Notes under the pieces: generated by a model
Seen by the model: only the letters and a program-made list of their open reading frames with translations
The model's database searches: none
Told to the model about the DNA's origin: nothing
Assembly: GCA_029255685.2 (NCBI GenBank)
Contig: CM055311.2
Span: 62,318,048 to 62,382,047, forward strand
Source of the DNA: Silene conica
Taxonomy: Eukaryota > Streptophyta > Magnoliopsida > Caryophyllales > Caryophyllaceae
Direction: 5' to 3'
DNA: 64,000 nt
Part shown: positions 31,668 to 41,637 of the stretch, one piece after another
Layout of the letters: each line of letters starts with the position of its first letter
Numbering within the stretch: position 1 is the first letter of the stretch
Made by a program: the position numbers and the translations under genes

Positions 31668-31940
31668 ATGGATGTTTATGTTAAGAATCACCTTGTTGAT
31701 TTTAAAAACAAATATGAAACACATATTGCTCGTCTCCATGACAGTGAGGTGTCTATGGTTAACACCTTAGATAGAGTTTTGGAGACTCGAAGAAAAGCCA
31801 CCCCTGGTGGCGTCAACTTCGAGTTACTGGACGAGGCCATTGAGTCTACGTTTAAGGCGCTTGAAGAAGCTAGGGCATTGAGAAAGCATTTTGAATATAA
31901 GGCGGCTGATTTGGAGAAAATAATTACGGGAAGACGATGA
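31668..31940 (+). CDS. Hypothetical 90-residue helical protein carried by the CACTA element
   Basis: I do not recognise it. The frame runs intact from an A-rich start context (ACAAAAAATATGG) to TGA. The sequence is strongly charged and looks helical, with heptad-like stretches (LLDEAIESTFKALEEARALRKHFEYKAADLEKII), so a coiled coil is plausible. No membrane segment or Cys. It is divergent from the frame at 30651-31094. It might be a DNA-binding or dimerisation partner protein of the element; there is no direct evidence. Confidence 0.45.
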   Translation: MDVYVKNHLVDFKNKYETHIARLHDSEVSMVNTLDRVLETRRKATPGGVNFELLDEAIESTFKALEEARALRKHFEYKAADLEKIITGRR

Positions 31941-32238
31941 AAAGTTCTATCTTGTATTTAAATTATGGAAGATATCAACTATTTTATGATAGATATCATT
32001 TTTGTATTTAAATTATGGAAGATATAAATATATAGTAATGTTTTGGGATCATTTTGATTATGGTTTTGATTATGGCTTTGTTTTCAATATGCAATGTTTT
32101 ATTGGAAATTTTATCACTATAACCGTTTTTATTGCCTATTTAATATTATTCGAAGATAGTGCCTTTTTTTATTGTTCGTTAAATTACTACCAGTTTAAAA
32201 ATGAATTGATTTTCCATGAATTTAAAAAGTTTAAAAAT

Positions 32239-32410
32239 GAATTGATTCCAACGGATATTAAACATTGTGATAACGTTTAACAACGGGTCCTTTGTTAATA
32301 CCCGTTGTTGAAAGTAGTAACAATGAATTGATTTCAACGGATATTAAACATTGTGATAACGTTTAACAACGGGTCCTTTGTTAATACCCGTTGTTGAAAG
32401 TAGTAATAAC
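32239..32410. repeat. 86-bp tandem duplication with CACTA motifs
   Basis: The segment from GAATTGATTCCAACGG to the CCCGTTGTTGAAAGTAGTAA phrase is repeated with an 86-bp period (32239 and 32325), almost identical. Each copy has AACAACGGGT and ACCCGTTGTT in inverted orientation and could form a hairpin. Confidence 0.8.
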
Positions 32411-32663
32411 GGTTTCCTTCAGTAAAACCGTTGTTATTGCCTTTTTTTTATTCGATGATATTACTATACAATCCAAACCTGTGAATATATTTACAGTAGC
32501 AGAAACAATAGCAGAAAAACAGTAACAGCAGAAACATGCAACCAAAGCAGAACCAGAAACAGCAGAACCATAAGCATTCTATACTACAACATGCAACCAA
32601 AACATGGCCACTACTATATATATATATATATATATATGCTAGTACCTTCCATTATAAACAACC

Positions 32664-33347
32664 TCAGGATCGAGGACGTTTCTTCCCCGACATAGTTTCT
32701 TCGTTAACCCAAATACCTTCACCATGATCACCACGCATATAGATGCTTTCAATGTTATCATCATCAATGTCAACATCGTCAAAATAAGATACGGTGGTAG
32801 AGTGATCCATTCCCTCAAATACGACATCTTGATCATTATCACCATTATCGGGAGCAGACCGTCTAATCCTTATAGATAGTTTAACAGACCACTTCTTATC
32901 CATAGGATCGGGGACATAGAACACTTCTTTAGCTTGAGATACCATTGACCAATGTAAATCCCATTTTATCCTTTCGAACACAATTGTTGTTGTTATCAAC
33001 CCAGTTACATCGAAACAGAGGTATTGTGAAATCAATGTAATCTAATACAATATTTCTTGAATAACACCATAATAGGTACATTTTCCCCAAATAGGGTTTT
33101 TATCTTTTGAAGAAGCAAAGTATATTGCCTCAAATTCAGAACTGACACCACTATTTTGCATTGTACTCAACTCATCCTGCTCGCGGGTGTAAAAAGTATA
33201 TCCATTAATAGCAAAACCGCGGAAAAAAGTGGCTCTGGCATTTGGACCTAAACCAAGACGTAGTAACCTAGGAGAGATGTCATCACCATACAAATTCTTA
33301 TACTCCAGGACAATATTCAATAGTGATAGTTCTGTTGATGGCGACAT
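32664..33347 (-). pseudogene. CACTA TNPD-like transposase, C-terminal part
   Basis: Two adjoining frames (33347-33042 and 33035-32664) together match the C-terminal domain of plant En/Spm TNPD transposases: a GPNARATFFRGFAINGYTFYT segment, TMQNSGV, the YYGVIQEI motif, then SQAKEVFYVPDP and KWSV. A stop or frameshift at about 33041 separates them. It is the downstream half of the gene whose other part is at 37358-38390; the Tekay-like Gypsy insertion lies between, with about 100 family-typical residues missing at the join. Confidence 0.85.
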
Positions 33348-33349
33348 TC

Positions 33350-34302
33350 CTTACGTGGCACTCGAAAGAGCGATGTCCAAATCCCTCGCAGGTGAAGCAT
33401 TGGTACGGGTCACCATAACAGTCAACTTTAGGATGAAGATCCTTGCGGCAGTTGAAGCACTTTAGGGGAACGTCCGATGGGAGGCTCATGCTTCGGACTT
33501 GAGAAGTCCTAGCTCTCTGGGACTTCTTGTTCTTCTGGGGACACTTCCTCTTTCCAAGAGGAGAGGAGGCAGGAGGGCTAAGAGGTCTCCCGCTTCGGCA
33601 TCTATTCAAAGGCGGTGGAGGAGGAGAGAAAGCTCTAGCTCCTTCACAATAGATCTGGTAAGGGTCCTCCGCTCGTAAGACACCATAGTAACTCTGGAAG
33701 TAAGAAGTCGGGTCACCACTGGCTACACTCCTAGTCTCAGCATTAAGCTTGCTCCGAAACAGATAGGCTTTGTCTTCCTCTCTCTCAACTAGCTGCGGGA
33801 CGAAGTGGATTAGCTCCTCAAATCGATTGGTGAAGGCTTAAACAGAAAGGGTTCCTTGGCGAAGGTTCATGAACTCGGTCATCTTATCTTGACGTATGTC
33901 CCTGTGGTAAAACCTCATGCCAAGAAGAGTCTTGAAACGGCTCCAAGTGAAAGTAGGGTCACGAGTAGCAGGAGCACTGATCGTTAACCACCAACTTCTA
34001 GCTTCACGAACCAAGAACTGAGATGCTACTCGGGCCTGATCCTCAGAACGAACACCATAAATCATGAAGTTCCTTTCCATGTCAAAGAACCAAGCGGTGA
34101 GGGTCGCAGCACTGGTCTCTCCATCGAATGTCTTAGCTGCATTCCTCCACATCTGGGTGATAATCCAAGCCAATCCTCCAGGTTGGTTACTTCCCGAGGT
34201 TTGAAATGAAGAAGATGGCATAGACGACCTAGCTATGCAATCCTAAAGAGTTTGAATGAGGGCTTGCGTCTCAGCATTCTCATCATTGGTTGGCTCTGTC
34301 AT
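33350..34302 (-). pseudogene. Tekay-like Gypsy gag, two internal stops
   Basis: It starts at ATG 34302. TAG at 34245-34243 (codon 20) and TAA at 33838-33836 interrupt it. Recognisable parts are a capsid domain (KTFDGETSAATLTAWFFDMERNF; WSRFKTLLGMRFYHRDIRQDKMTEF), a Pro/Arg linker and Cys-rich knuckle sequences (CFNCRKDLHPKVDC; CFTCEGFGHRSFEC). It ends at the truncation, so no protein is expected. Confidence 0.85.
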
Positions 34303-35269
34303 TCTTCAATCATAAGAGAATAACCCGTTAGACGTATCCATAACAAGGCACAAACATACTACAATATAAGTCCTTAAATCTACCCCATCTCTCATTCATT
34401 ATGATATAAACTGTAAATCTACCCCATCTCTGATACCAACTGTAAAACCCCTCGCGAAAGCGGAAATATAAAACATACTAAGTACTAAAAATGCAGCGGA
34501 ATTAAAACTTTTTAAACATAAACAACATGCGAGGTGAATTAAAACTGAAACTGAAAACTGATATAAACAAAATAGATAAGTATAACAGTTCTAAGTACTG
34601 GAAACCAATATGTACAAAGCCTGGGATGGAACAACCCTACAGGCACCAAAATATAAACAGTATCAAACTAGAGTCTAGCTAATCGAAAGTGTAAGTCATA
34701 AGATGACAAGTGGATCATCACTCGCTAGCTCTCAATGAACCCCGTCCAACCTGCATGTACCTACATACATGAAAACATGTACGCCACAATCAGTGGGGAG
34801 TGACTAGAGTTCTCCTAGCCACCTTTTGTAACGACACGTAACAAGTAATACAAGCAGAACACTCCAACATATATAAACATGTGAAGTATATCAATATCTC
34901 ATTAACTGATCTCATACTATCATGCAATCACTAATGCACGGCTCTCAACCAACTTCGGAAACTATTTGGAAGGAGAGTCGGTTTCCCTACCGGTTGCCCG
35001 GTCGGGGGGTTTTTCAGTCCAAACCATTTACGAAACTGACTAAAGAGTCATCCAATGCCTTGGATGAACAATATCAAGTCAAAGTATCACATTCATCACT
35101 ATCAACATCTATATCTGACACCGTACCAACTCTAGGCAAGCAGATATAAAACAACAAGTAAAGAGGTTCAACGGTCAACTTAAGACATAACCTAAATACT
35201 AACATACTTTCACAATCAAGGACTCAGAGGCCAACTTAAGGCATAGACCAAGATATCACTAAACACTAG

Positions 35270-35735
35270 CAATTGGTCTAGAGGTGAACTTAACACATAT
35301 CCCACTACCAAAACAATGTCGGGTCCAGAGGTGAACTTAACACATATCCCAACATACAATTCAAGTAAAGGGTCCAGAGGTGAACTTAACACATATCCCT
35401 AAACATTCAAAAGCAAAGGGTCCAGAGGTGAACTTAACACATATCCCAATGCTACAAACAAGTATTTGGGTCCAGAGGTGAACTTAACACATATCCCAAT
35501 ACACGGCTATCGCACACCGGGTCCAGAGGTGAACTTAACACATATCCCGTGTACGACAACCGATCACGAGTCAGGTCCAGAGGTGAACTTAACACATATC
35601 CTGACACGCCACAAGCAAAACACGTAATGGGTCCAGAGGTGAACTTAACACATATCCCATCACGCGACATACAACTCACGTGTTAAGCTCAGAGGCCAGC
35701 TTAAGGCATACCTTAACACGCATCAACCAATAACA
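35270..35735. repeat. Nine-unit array with covarying arms in the Tekay-like LTR
   Basis: The core AGAGGTGAACTTAACACA (the last unit is diverged) starts at about 35280, 35327, 35376, 35424, 35474, 35525, 35579, 35635 and 35691, a 47-56 bp period. The 6-9 bases on either side differ between units yet pair within most units: CGAGTCAGG with CCTGACACG, CGTAATGGG with CCCATCACG, CGTGTTAAG with CTTAACACG, GTATTTGGG with CCCAATAC. That is the pattern expected of conserved hairpins. Confidence 0.85.
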
Positions 35736-35999
35736 TTCAAGGATAGAAACTAACCTATAGTTCTAACTTCTTAAACTACTAAACAACACTTAATTGATCC
35801 CGGGAACTAAGATGAGGGAGAGCCGGTGTCCATTTCGGTTACCCGACCGGGGGGGGTCTCTATCCTTAATTCATTCCCGAATCCAATATAGTGTCGCCCA
35901 TCCTCCGGGGACCTCGAACACACATAAAAGGTACACGGAACGAATCTCAAACAAAACCGATTAACCGTTTGAAATTTATAAACCAATTAATGAGAACAG

Positions 36000-36420
36000 G
36001 GGCTCTCAGCCGGTCCCAGACCGTCTGCCGGTCCACCGGCTGGGAGTCCTTTTCCCTAAGTCTTTACAAAAATCTGAAATAAATGAGAAGAGGCTCTCAG
36101 CCGGTGGACCGTCCGCCGGCCAGCCGGCTGGGAGTCCCTTCCCATAGCCAATCTTCAAAATCCAAATATAAGGAGTGACTCTCAGCCGGTGGACCGGCTG
36201 CCGGCCTGCCGGCTGGGAGTCACTTCCCAAGCCTTCGAAAACTTTCACAAACACCCAAGAGGTATCCTGAGCCGGTCGACCGGCGACCGACCTACCGGCT
36301 CAGGAACCTGACTCCTAATTCCTGAACACACGACAACAAAACACACCCTGACTCTGAGCCGGCCGACCGGCTGTCGGTCAGCCTACCGGCTGCCGGTCAG
36401 CCTACCGTCTCAGAGTCCGC
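36000..36420. repeat. Five GC-rich hairpin units in the Tekay-like LTR
   Basis: Units near 36001, 36091, 36177, 36267 and 36352 each have outer arms such as GACTCTCAGCCGG / CCGGCTGGGAGTC enclosing GCCGGTGGACCGGC-type palindromes. Arms change between units but still pair (TCCTGAGCCGG with CCGGCTCAGGA; GACTCTGAGCCGG with CCGTCTCAGAGTC). The period is about 85-90 bp. Confidence 0.82.
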
Positions 36421-37357
36421 TGTACGCAAAAATGTATTTTCCTATCAAATGCAAATCAACTCAAATCGATTCCAAACTTCTAAAATCGCAACAACAAATG
36501 TTTACCCATCAAATATAATCATCAAATACACTAACTACCAGCAATTAATTCCACAAACAATCCTCAATAAGAATATTATTTGTATCCGTCTTAAGCACAA
36601 ATTTCTGAAAATCGAATATTAGGCATGTGAAACATCATCAAAGCAAATGCACATCATACACATGTATTCCTAGCATGATTTCTAAACTCATTGAACATAA
36701 ACCATATGTAAAATCAGAAACTTAAACATCCTAAACATGAAAAGTGCTAATATTACAAATAAAATCCGAGTTTCTCATTATCGTCACCTTAAAAGCAATT
36801 CCGATCAAAGCTCCTCTTTAATCTCGACACCAACCACCTTGAGATCTTCAAAACCCTTTCCTACAACAGGAAAAGCGATTATTATAAGCTAGAAACGGAT
36901 TTCTCTAAAAACATTCCATTTTTGAAGTTGAAGGAAATGGAAATTGAAAGTGATGGATGTCTTGCAAATTTCATGAGGATTCCAGAAATGTATACATTAC
37001 CTTGATTTGGAATCCGGATGATGAAGAAAAATGGATTATAAGATTGAGTTTTAAGGAGGAAATGAGAATGAACATGATACTGGGTTCTTATTTGTGAAAG
37101 GAGAAAGTGTCGACACACTTAAGGGTTTTAGGGGTTTATATTTGTCCTTTCCGTTTAAATGAAAACGGGTTTGGAAATGAATGGGTTTTATGATATTAAG
37201 GTTGCCAAGTTGTATTCGTCTTAAGGACTTAAGGTTCTTAAGACGGATCTTACGATTTATTGAAAATACTTCTCAATAAATTATTAAAATATTATTTTAT
37301 CACTTAAAATAATTTAAAACCTTAAAAATATATTTTACGAAAATGCGGGATGTTACA

Positions 37358-38390
37358 TGAGCGTAACAATATGCAAGAGCTTCGTCTAAAATAGCGCGTT
37401 CAATAATACAACCTTTTGGACGATACCGATTATGTAACACCCGGCCCAAACTTAGGACCGGAAATGTTAGCCACGGTAGCTCGCCAGGCTATGTACTGGC
37501 CCCAGAGAGCAACACGAGTCCTTTCCAGCGCATTTTTGTCCTCACTCATGCGCATCCCGGGAACCTTTTCAGGAGGTCACCCATCCTAAGACTACTCCCA
37601 GCCAAGCACGCTTAACTTTAGAGTTTTTCGCATTGATAAACAGAAAAGAAAGTGAACTTTGTTGATAGGAGTAGTACTTTCAATCCCTTTAAGCACTAGT
37701 CATATAAGCCTATCAAGGGACCTCTTCAAGGGGATACCCCACCCGAATATCCTATTCGGTTCAATGGAGTATTACAGATTAGATGTATAGTCGGTATCTC
37801 AAGTACACGGGCCCAAGGTACAAAATCTCCCTAACGAAGTGAGTGGTCAGGTGAATCATGATAGTGAAGAAAAAGGGTGGAAAATATATTTCAAACTGAC
37901 AAAGAGAGATAACAACGAGGTTCTGCAATGAATCCGCATCACCGGAATCGATGACTTTATCGCATATTGACTGGAATAAGAGACAGAATCTAGTTATAGC
38001 ATATCGTACCTCTTCAGGTAATATGGAACGAATAGCCACAGATAGTAATTGTTGCATCAAAGTGTGACAATCATGTGACTTTAACGCGATGAATTTTAGG
38101 TCTTTCATCGACACAAGGTGTTTGATGTTCGACGAATAACCATGTGGCACTTTAATTCCATTCAAGTATGCACAAAACTCTTTTTTCTCATTCCGTGAAA
38201 GAGTATAAGCTGCTGACGGTAAAAATGTATTATTACCTCTCTTCTGTGGTGCCAACTCTGGCCTAATACCCATCATTTTCATATCTTCCCTAGCTGCGTC
38301 GTTATCATTCAAGAGGGTATTGATAATATTATCCCATATATTTTTCTCAATGTGCATGAAATCGAGGCAATGCCTGGTCGGATTCATCAT
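37358..38390 (-). pseudogene. CACTA TNPD-like transposase, central part
   Basis: The frame 38390-37779 reads as En/Spm transposase: HCLDFMHIEKNIWDNIINTLL, MGIRPELAPQ, TYTLS-type YTLSRNEKKEFC, IKVPHGYSSNIKHLVSMKDLKFIALKSHDCHTLMQQLLSVAIRSILPEEVRYAITR, then the FPPFFFTIMIHL and GPVYLRY motifs. It is cut by the Cassandra LTR (37433-37776) and resumes for about 75 bp (RPKGCIIERAILDEALAYCYA) up to the Gypsy insertion. The N-terminal half of a normal TNPD is missing above 38390. Non-functional. Confidence 0.9.
37433..37776 (-). mobile_element. Solo LTR of a Cassandra-type TRIM with 5S rRNA sequence
   Basis: 344 bp with TGTAA...TTACA ends and a perfect GATTA duplication (37428-37432 and 37777-37781). 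On the minus strand, 37616-37571 reads like 5S rRNA from the internal promoter on: GTTAAGCGTGCTTGG, then AGGATGGGTGACCTCCTG. LTRs carrying 5S-like sequence identify the Cassandra family of plant TRIMs. It splits the TNPD frame. Confidence 0.92.
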
Positions 38391-38450
38391 TATCGGATCG
38401 GCTCATTATGATCGACTCAAATATTATCGGGTTTGGATCGGATCATGCAT

Positions 38451-38495
<45 letters not shown>

Positions 38496-39500
38496 GGTCA
38501 TTCTAGATTAGCTCTATATTATTATAATATCATCGATCAGGTTTCTGGCCGGTCGGGTCACTCGGGTCGGGGTTATGTATACTGCAAACTTGCCAGATAC
38601 CTCTAAACGTAAACATATATATAGTCATGGATATACCTATAATATATACAAATCTTTAAATTATAATAACATTACATTAATTAAGTAAATTAATATTATA
38701 TTTTAACTAGCAAACTATTTAATTTTACTTATTACATATAATAATTTATTTGTTTTCGTACCAAAAAATAAAAAACCCCGCGTAATAATAGCACTAATAA
38801 ATTTCATTTAAAACTTCAAAAATAACACAACGGGTCAGACTAAAGGAACCGTTGTCATTATGTTTATTAGACTTTTCATTTTGGCGCAAATTGGTGAAAA
38901 TATATAACAACGTCTTTACTTTACTCGTTTTTGTTAACCTATAATAACGGCTTTCTCGGTAATAACCGTTGTCAATAGTTTATCTCAATAAAATATTGTA
39001 CAATATATAGCACGTAGTACACAAACACAGCACAAACACACATAACGTCACAAACGATTGTTGGTATTATATTTTCATCCTGCTCAGATTCCGTCGCCGT
39101 CGATAGTCGCCCAGATTCCATCCCCCACATTTCGTCGCCTTCCCTCATCATCCAGGTCCTTCTCTTTATCATCATCGAGTAATTGTTGTGTTTCGTCTTT
39201 AAGGTTTTAAGATTTTCATTTTCATCTTTGTTATTTCATTCATTCCTTTTAAGGTCTTAGGGTTTTAGAATCTCTACATTTTTAAAGTCTTAGGGTTTTA
39301 GAGTTTTAGAATCTCTGCATGACTCTTGATTTGTTCAGTTACTATTTCATTCCTTTTAAGGTTTTAGGGTTTTAGAATCTCTACATTTTTAAGGTCTTAG
39401 GGTTTTAGAGTATTAGAATATTTGCATGCATGACTCTTTATGTGTTTCGTCTTTAGTGTCCAGTTACTATTTCTTTCCTTTTGAAGGTGTTAGGATTTTA
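38391..39500. promoter_or_regulatory. Central spacer between divergent CACTA genes
   Basis: It contains a TA microsatellite (about 38449-38494), AT-rich DNA, and a cluster of AACAACGG/CCGTTGTT motifs at 38826-38980 like those at the CACTA ends. Minus-strand TNPD lies to the left and plus-strand TNPA-like exons to the right. This fits a shared promoter with transposase-binding sites, as in Spm autoregulation (inference). Part of TNPD is missing on the left side. Confidence 0.45.
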
Positions 39501-40500
39501 GGATTATCATCGGTGAAAAGCGGAAAAGAGATGAAAATAATGATAAAACAGGTGAGAGGGGTGCTACGTAGGGGAGAGTAGCCCTTGCAGCTATAGCAGC
39601 TAAACAACCGCTTAGTATAACATGGAGTGCCAAGGGTTTTCCTATTGGTCCAAATGCTGCCCATTTATCGACTTGGATTGACGTTACAACAAGACAGCAT
39701 GTGCCTCTTGATTTAGCTAATTTCAGGAATTTAAATCCTATATTGCAGGAGTTACTCTTGAAGCGTATAAAGGTATGATAATTTCTTTATTTAAACAACA
39801 CTTTATTTTAGAGGTATCCTTATAGACAGTCGCTATGATGATACATGTAATTGAATGCTATGATGATGCATGAAGCCTTCGATATCCCCGACTGCTATGA
39901 TAAGTATCTATTACGTAAGGCAGCGGGGGTCTTAAGGCAGTGGAAGTGGGACTTGCCAACAACCACTTGTATATAGACAAGAAGACGTGGGAAATGGAGA
40001 AGAGCCCGCCGATCAATAAGTACCCCGTCATCACTCAACAACAATGGGATAATTTCAAGGCCGTTCGAGTTAGTGACGAGTATAAGGTTAAGAATCCTCG
40101 TCATATGTTTACATTCTTCTGCAACTAGGCCCTTTGTTTAAGTAATGAGTTTTCTATAATTTTTTAATTATCTGATATACTTGCGATTTTATATGATTTG
40201 AAGTCCGTTAGCGCAAGAAATCGTGCTAACATTTCAAACAGGAATGACGTATTTTATGGTTCTCAAGGCGGTTACAGATTGATAGAAGACCAACTCGTAA
40301 GTATTAGCATCGACATATTTCATTTCTTTAATCATACTTGAACTTGATGATACACATGTTTAGACATATATTAGTTTTGAGTTAATGTGTAGTTGGCAAA
40401 GGGAGTGAGCGACATGGATCGACACGTTACATATAAAAAAGCTAAGGGCACACGCCTAAAGGCGCCAAAACCTTTAAACAATATGATCAGGACGTCTTGG
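39500..40500 (+). pseudogene. CACTA TNPA-like gene, upstream exons
   Basis: Exon-like blocks on the plus strand resemble the plant En/Spm-associated (Ptta-type) transposase: 39580-39773 (GFPIGPNAAHLSTWIDVTTRQHVPL), 39871-40127 (KYLLRKAAGVLRQWKWDLANNHLYI...QQQWDNF) and 40203-40500 (ARNRANISNRNDVFYGSQGGYRLIEDQL; later KGTRLKAP). Plausible splice sites and in-frame stops are mixed, so exact exons cannot be set. The gene continues at about 49910, beyond Copia B. Confidence 0.65.
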
Positions 40501-40642
40501 CCACCATAGTAAGTTATGACGATATACATTGTGTTTATTGTTTATTAATTCTTACGCGTGTGTTTATTCTTTATTAATTCTGGTTTTAACACTGCCTTTT
40601 TCATTCTACTTTTGTTTCTTTGGCTCCAAATATGGTATATTG

Positions 40643-41637
40643 TGTTGGGGCTGGTGTCCTTGACAATTAAGTACAATGACTTATTAAATCTCTTTAAGGA
40701 TCACAAGGGCATACTTCAATATTATTACCAGTTGATCCACGTTTAGCAATAACGGTTGGCTTGCTAGATAAGTTTGACGTTATTGTCATACGGATGGCGG
40801 TGATCAACTGGTCCCTATACGTCACACCTATAGGACACGTTTGAGAGATGTGAAGGTATGAAAATACAGTCACATTTATGCCGAATATGACTAAACAGTT
40901 AGTCAGAGGTATTGACTATTAAATGAGTCAATGAGATGTTGAGATTATTATTTAATACGGATTAAATAATTTTAGCTAATACGGATTACATGATTAATTC
41001 GTAAATTAAATATAAACGGTTATATTTAATTAAACATTGTATTCGCGAATTAATATAAACTATTATATTAATTTGGGTAATTATACAATATCGTTTTTTA
41101 TCAGACCATTATTAATATATCGACTGTATTAATATCTGATAACATGTTACGATTTATAAATAAAACCCGCGAATAAATTTTAGCTAAATGGGTCGAATCA
41201 CGAATTAGAATAAGGTAAGAGTGGAAAGCCCACTCCTACCCTATTCGAAATTTTCGGCCAAGAGCTACATAAGGAGAAGGACTCTCCTTATGTCAGACGA
41301 CTCTTGTTTGACTGTAAAACAAATCTCAAAGAAAATTAGGGTTTTGAGAGCACTCTTCTCCCAAAACTTCAGATCTCACATCTAAAACCTCAATAGCTCT
41401 CCCTATATTGCAAGGCAGTTGGAGAGGATATCTAGCACACGCGGCATCGTCTCAATCTAAGTCTTGGGTGCAAGTTATAGGAGGGAATTTGTGTTAATTC
41501 CTGTTCTTAGGCCTTTCGCATAAGGACTAAAGGTTGTACTCTATTCATGTTTTTATTTATCTTATGACTATAATCACAACTGTAATTTTCATTATAATCC
41601 TGCAAGTTTAGGGCGAATACATGCTTTATTCCCCACA
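40643..41637 (+). repeat. 5' LTR of Copia B
   Basis: TGTTGGGGCTGG...CCCCACA, 995 bp, followed by TGGTATCAGAGCC. It is nearly identical to 48342-49337. Confidence 0.97.

Larger units (their letters stand above)
33350..37357 (-). mobile_element. Truncated Tekay-like Gypsy element inserted in TNPD
   Basis: On the minus strand: a 2.9-kb LTR (37357-34441, TGTAACATCCCG...GGTTTTACA), a primer binding site (TTGGTATCAGAGA, 34440-34427), a short leader, and gag to about 33350, where CACTA sequence resumes. Everything downstream (protease to 3' LTR) is gone, together with part of TNPD, so a deletion removed the 3' part. The very long LTR, this PBS and the Gag type resemble Tekay/Del chromoviruses; the lineage is tentative. 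Confidence 0.82.
34441..37357 (-). repeat. Long LTR (2917 bp) of the Tekay-like Gypsy element
   Basis: Limits are set by TGTAACATCCC at 37357 and ...TTTTACA at 34441 next to the primer binding site. It includes two tandem hairpin arrays (35270-35735 and 36000-36420) plus related GC-rich patches near 34975-35025 and 35815-35870. Small apparent frames inside are artefacts of these repeats. Confidence 0.82.

Noticed and set aside
32002-32280. 92-residue Phe/Tyr-rich frame
   Set aside because: It is AT-rich low-complexity sequence ending in an 86-bp tandem repeat; no recognisable domain.
35270-35735. Regularly spaced repeats with variable spacers, CRISPR-like in appearance
   Set aside because: The array is inside a plant retrotransposon LTR, the spacer edges pair with each other across the repeat, and there are no cas genes.
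35452-36254. Small repetitive frames (GYVLSSPLD repeats; Pro/Gly/Arg-rich)
   Set aside because: They are translations of the tandem hairpin arrays in the LTR.
37571-37616. 5S rRNA gene on the minus strand
   Set aside because: Only the 5S internal-promoter part is present, inside an LTR with TSD GATTA. It is a Cassandra element, not an rRNA gene.
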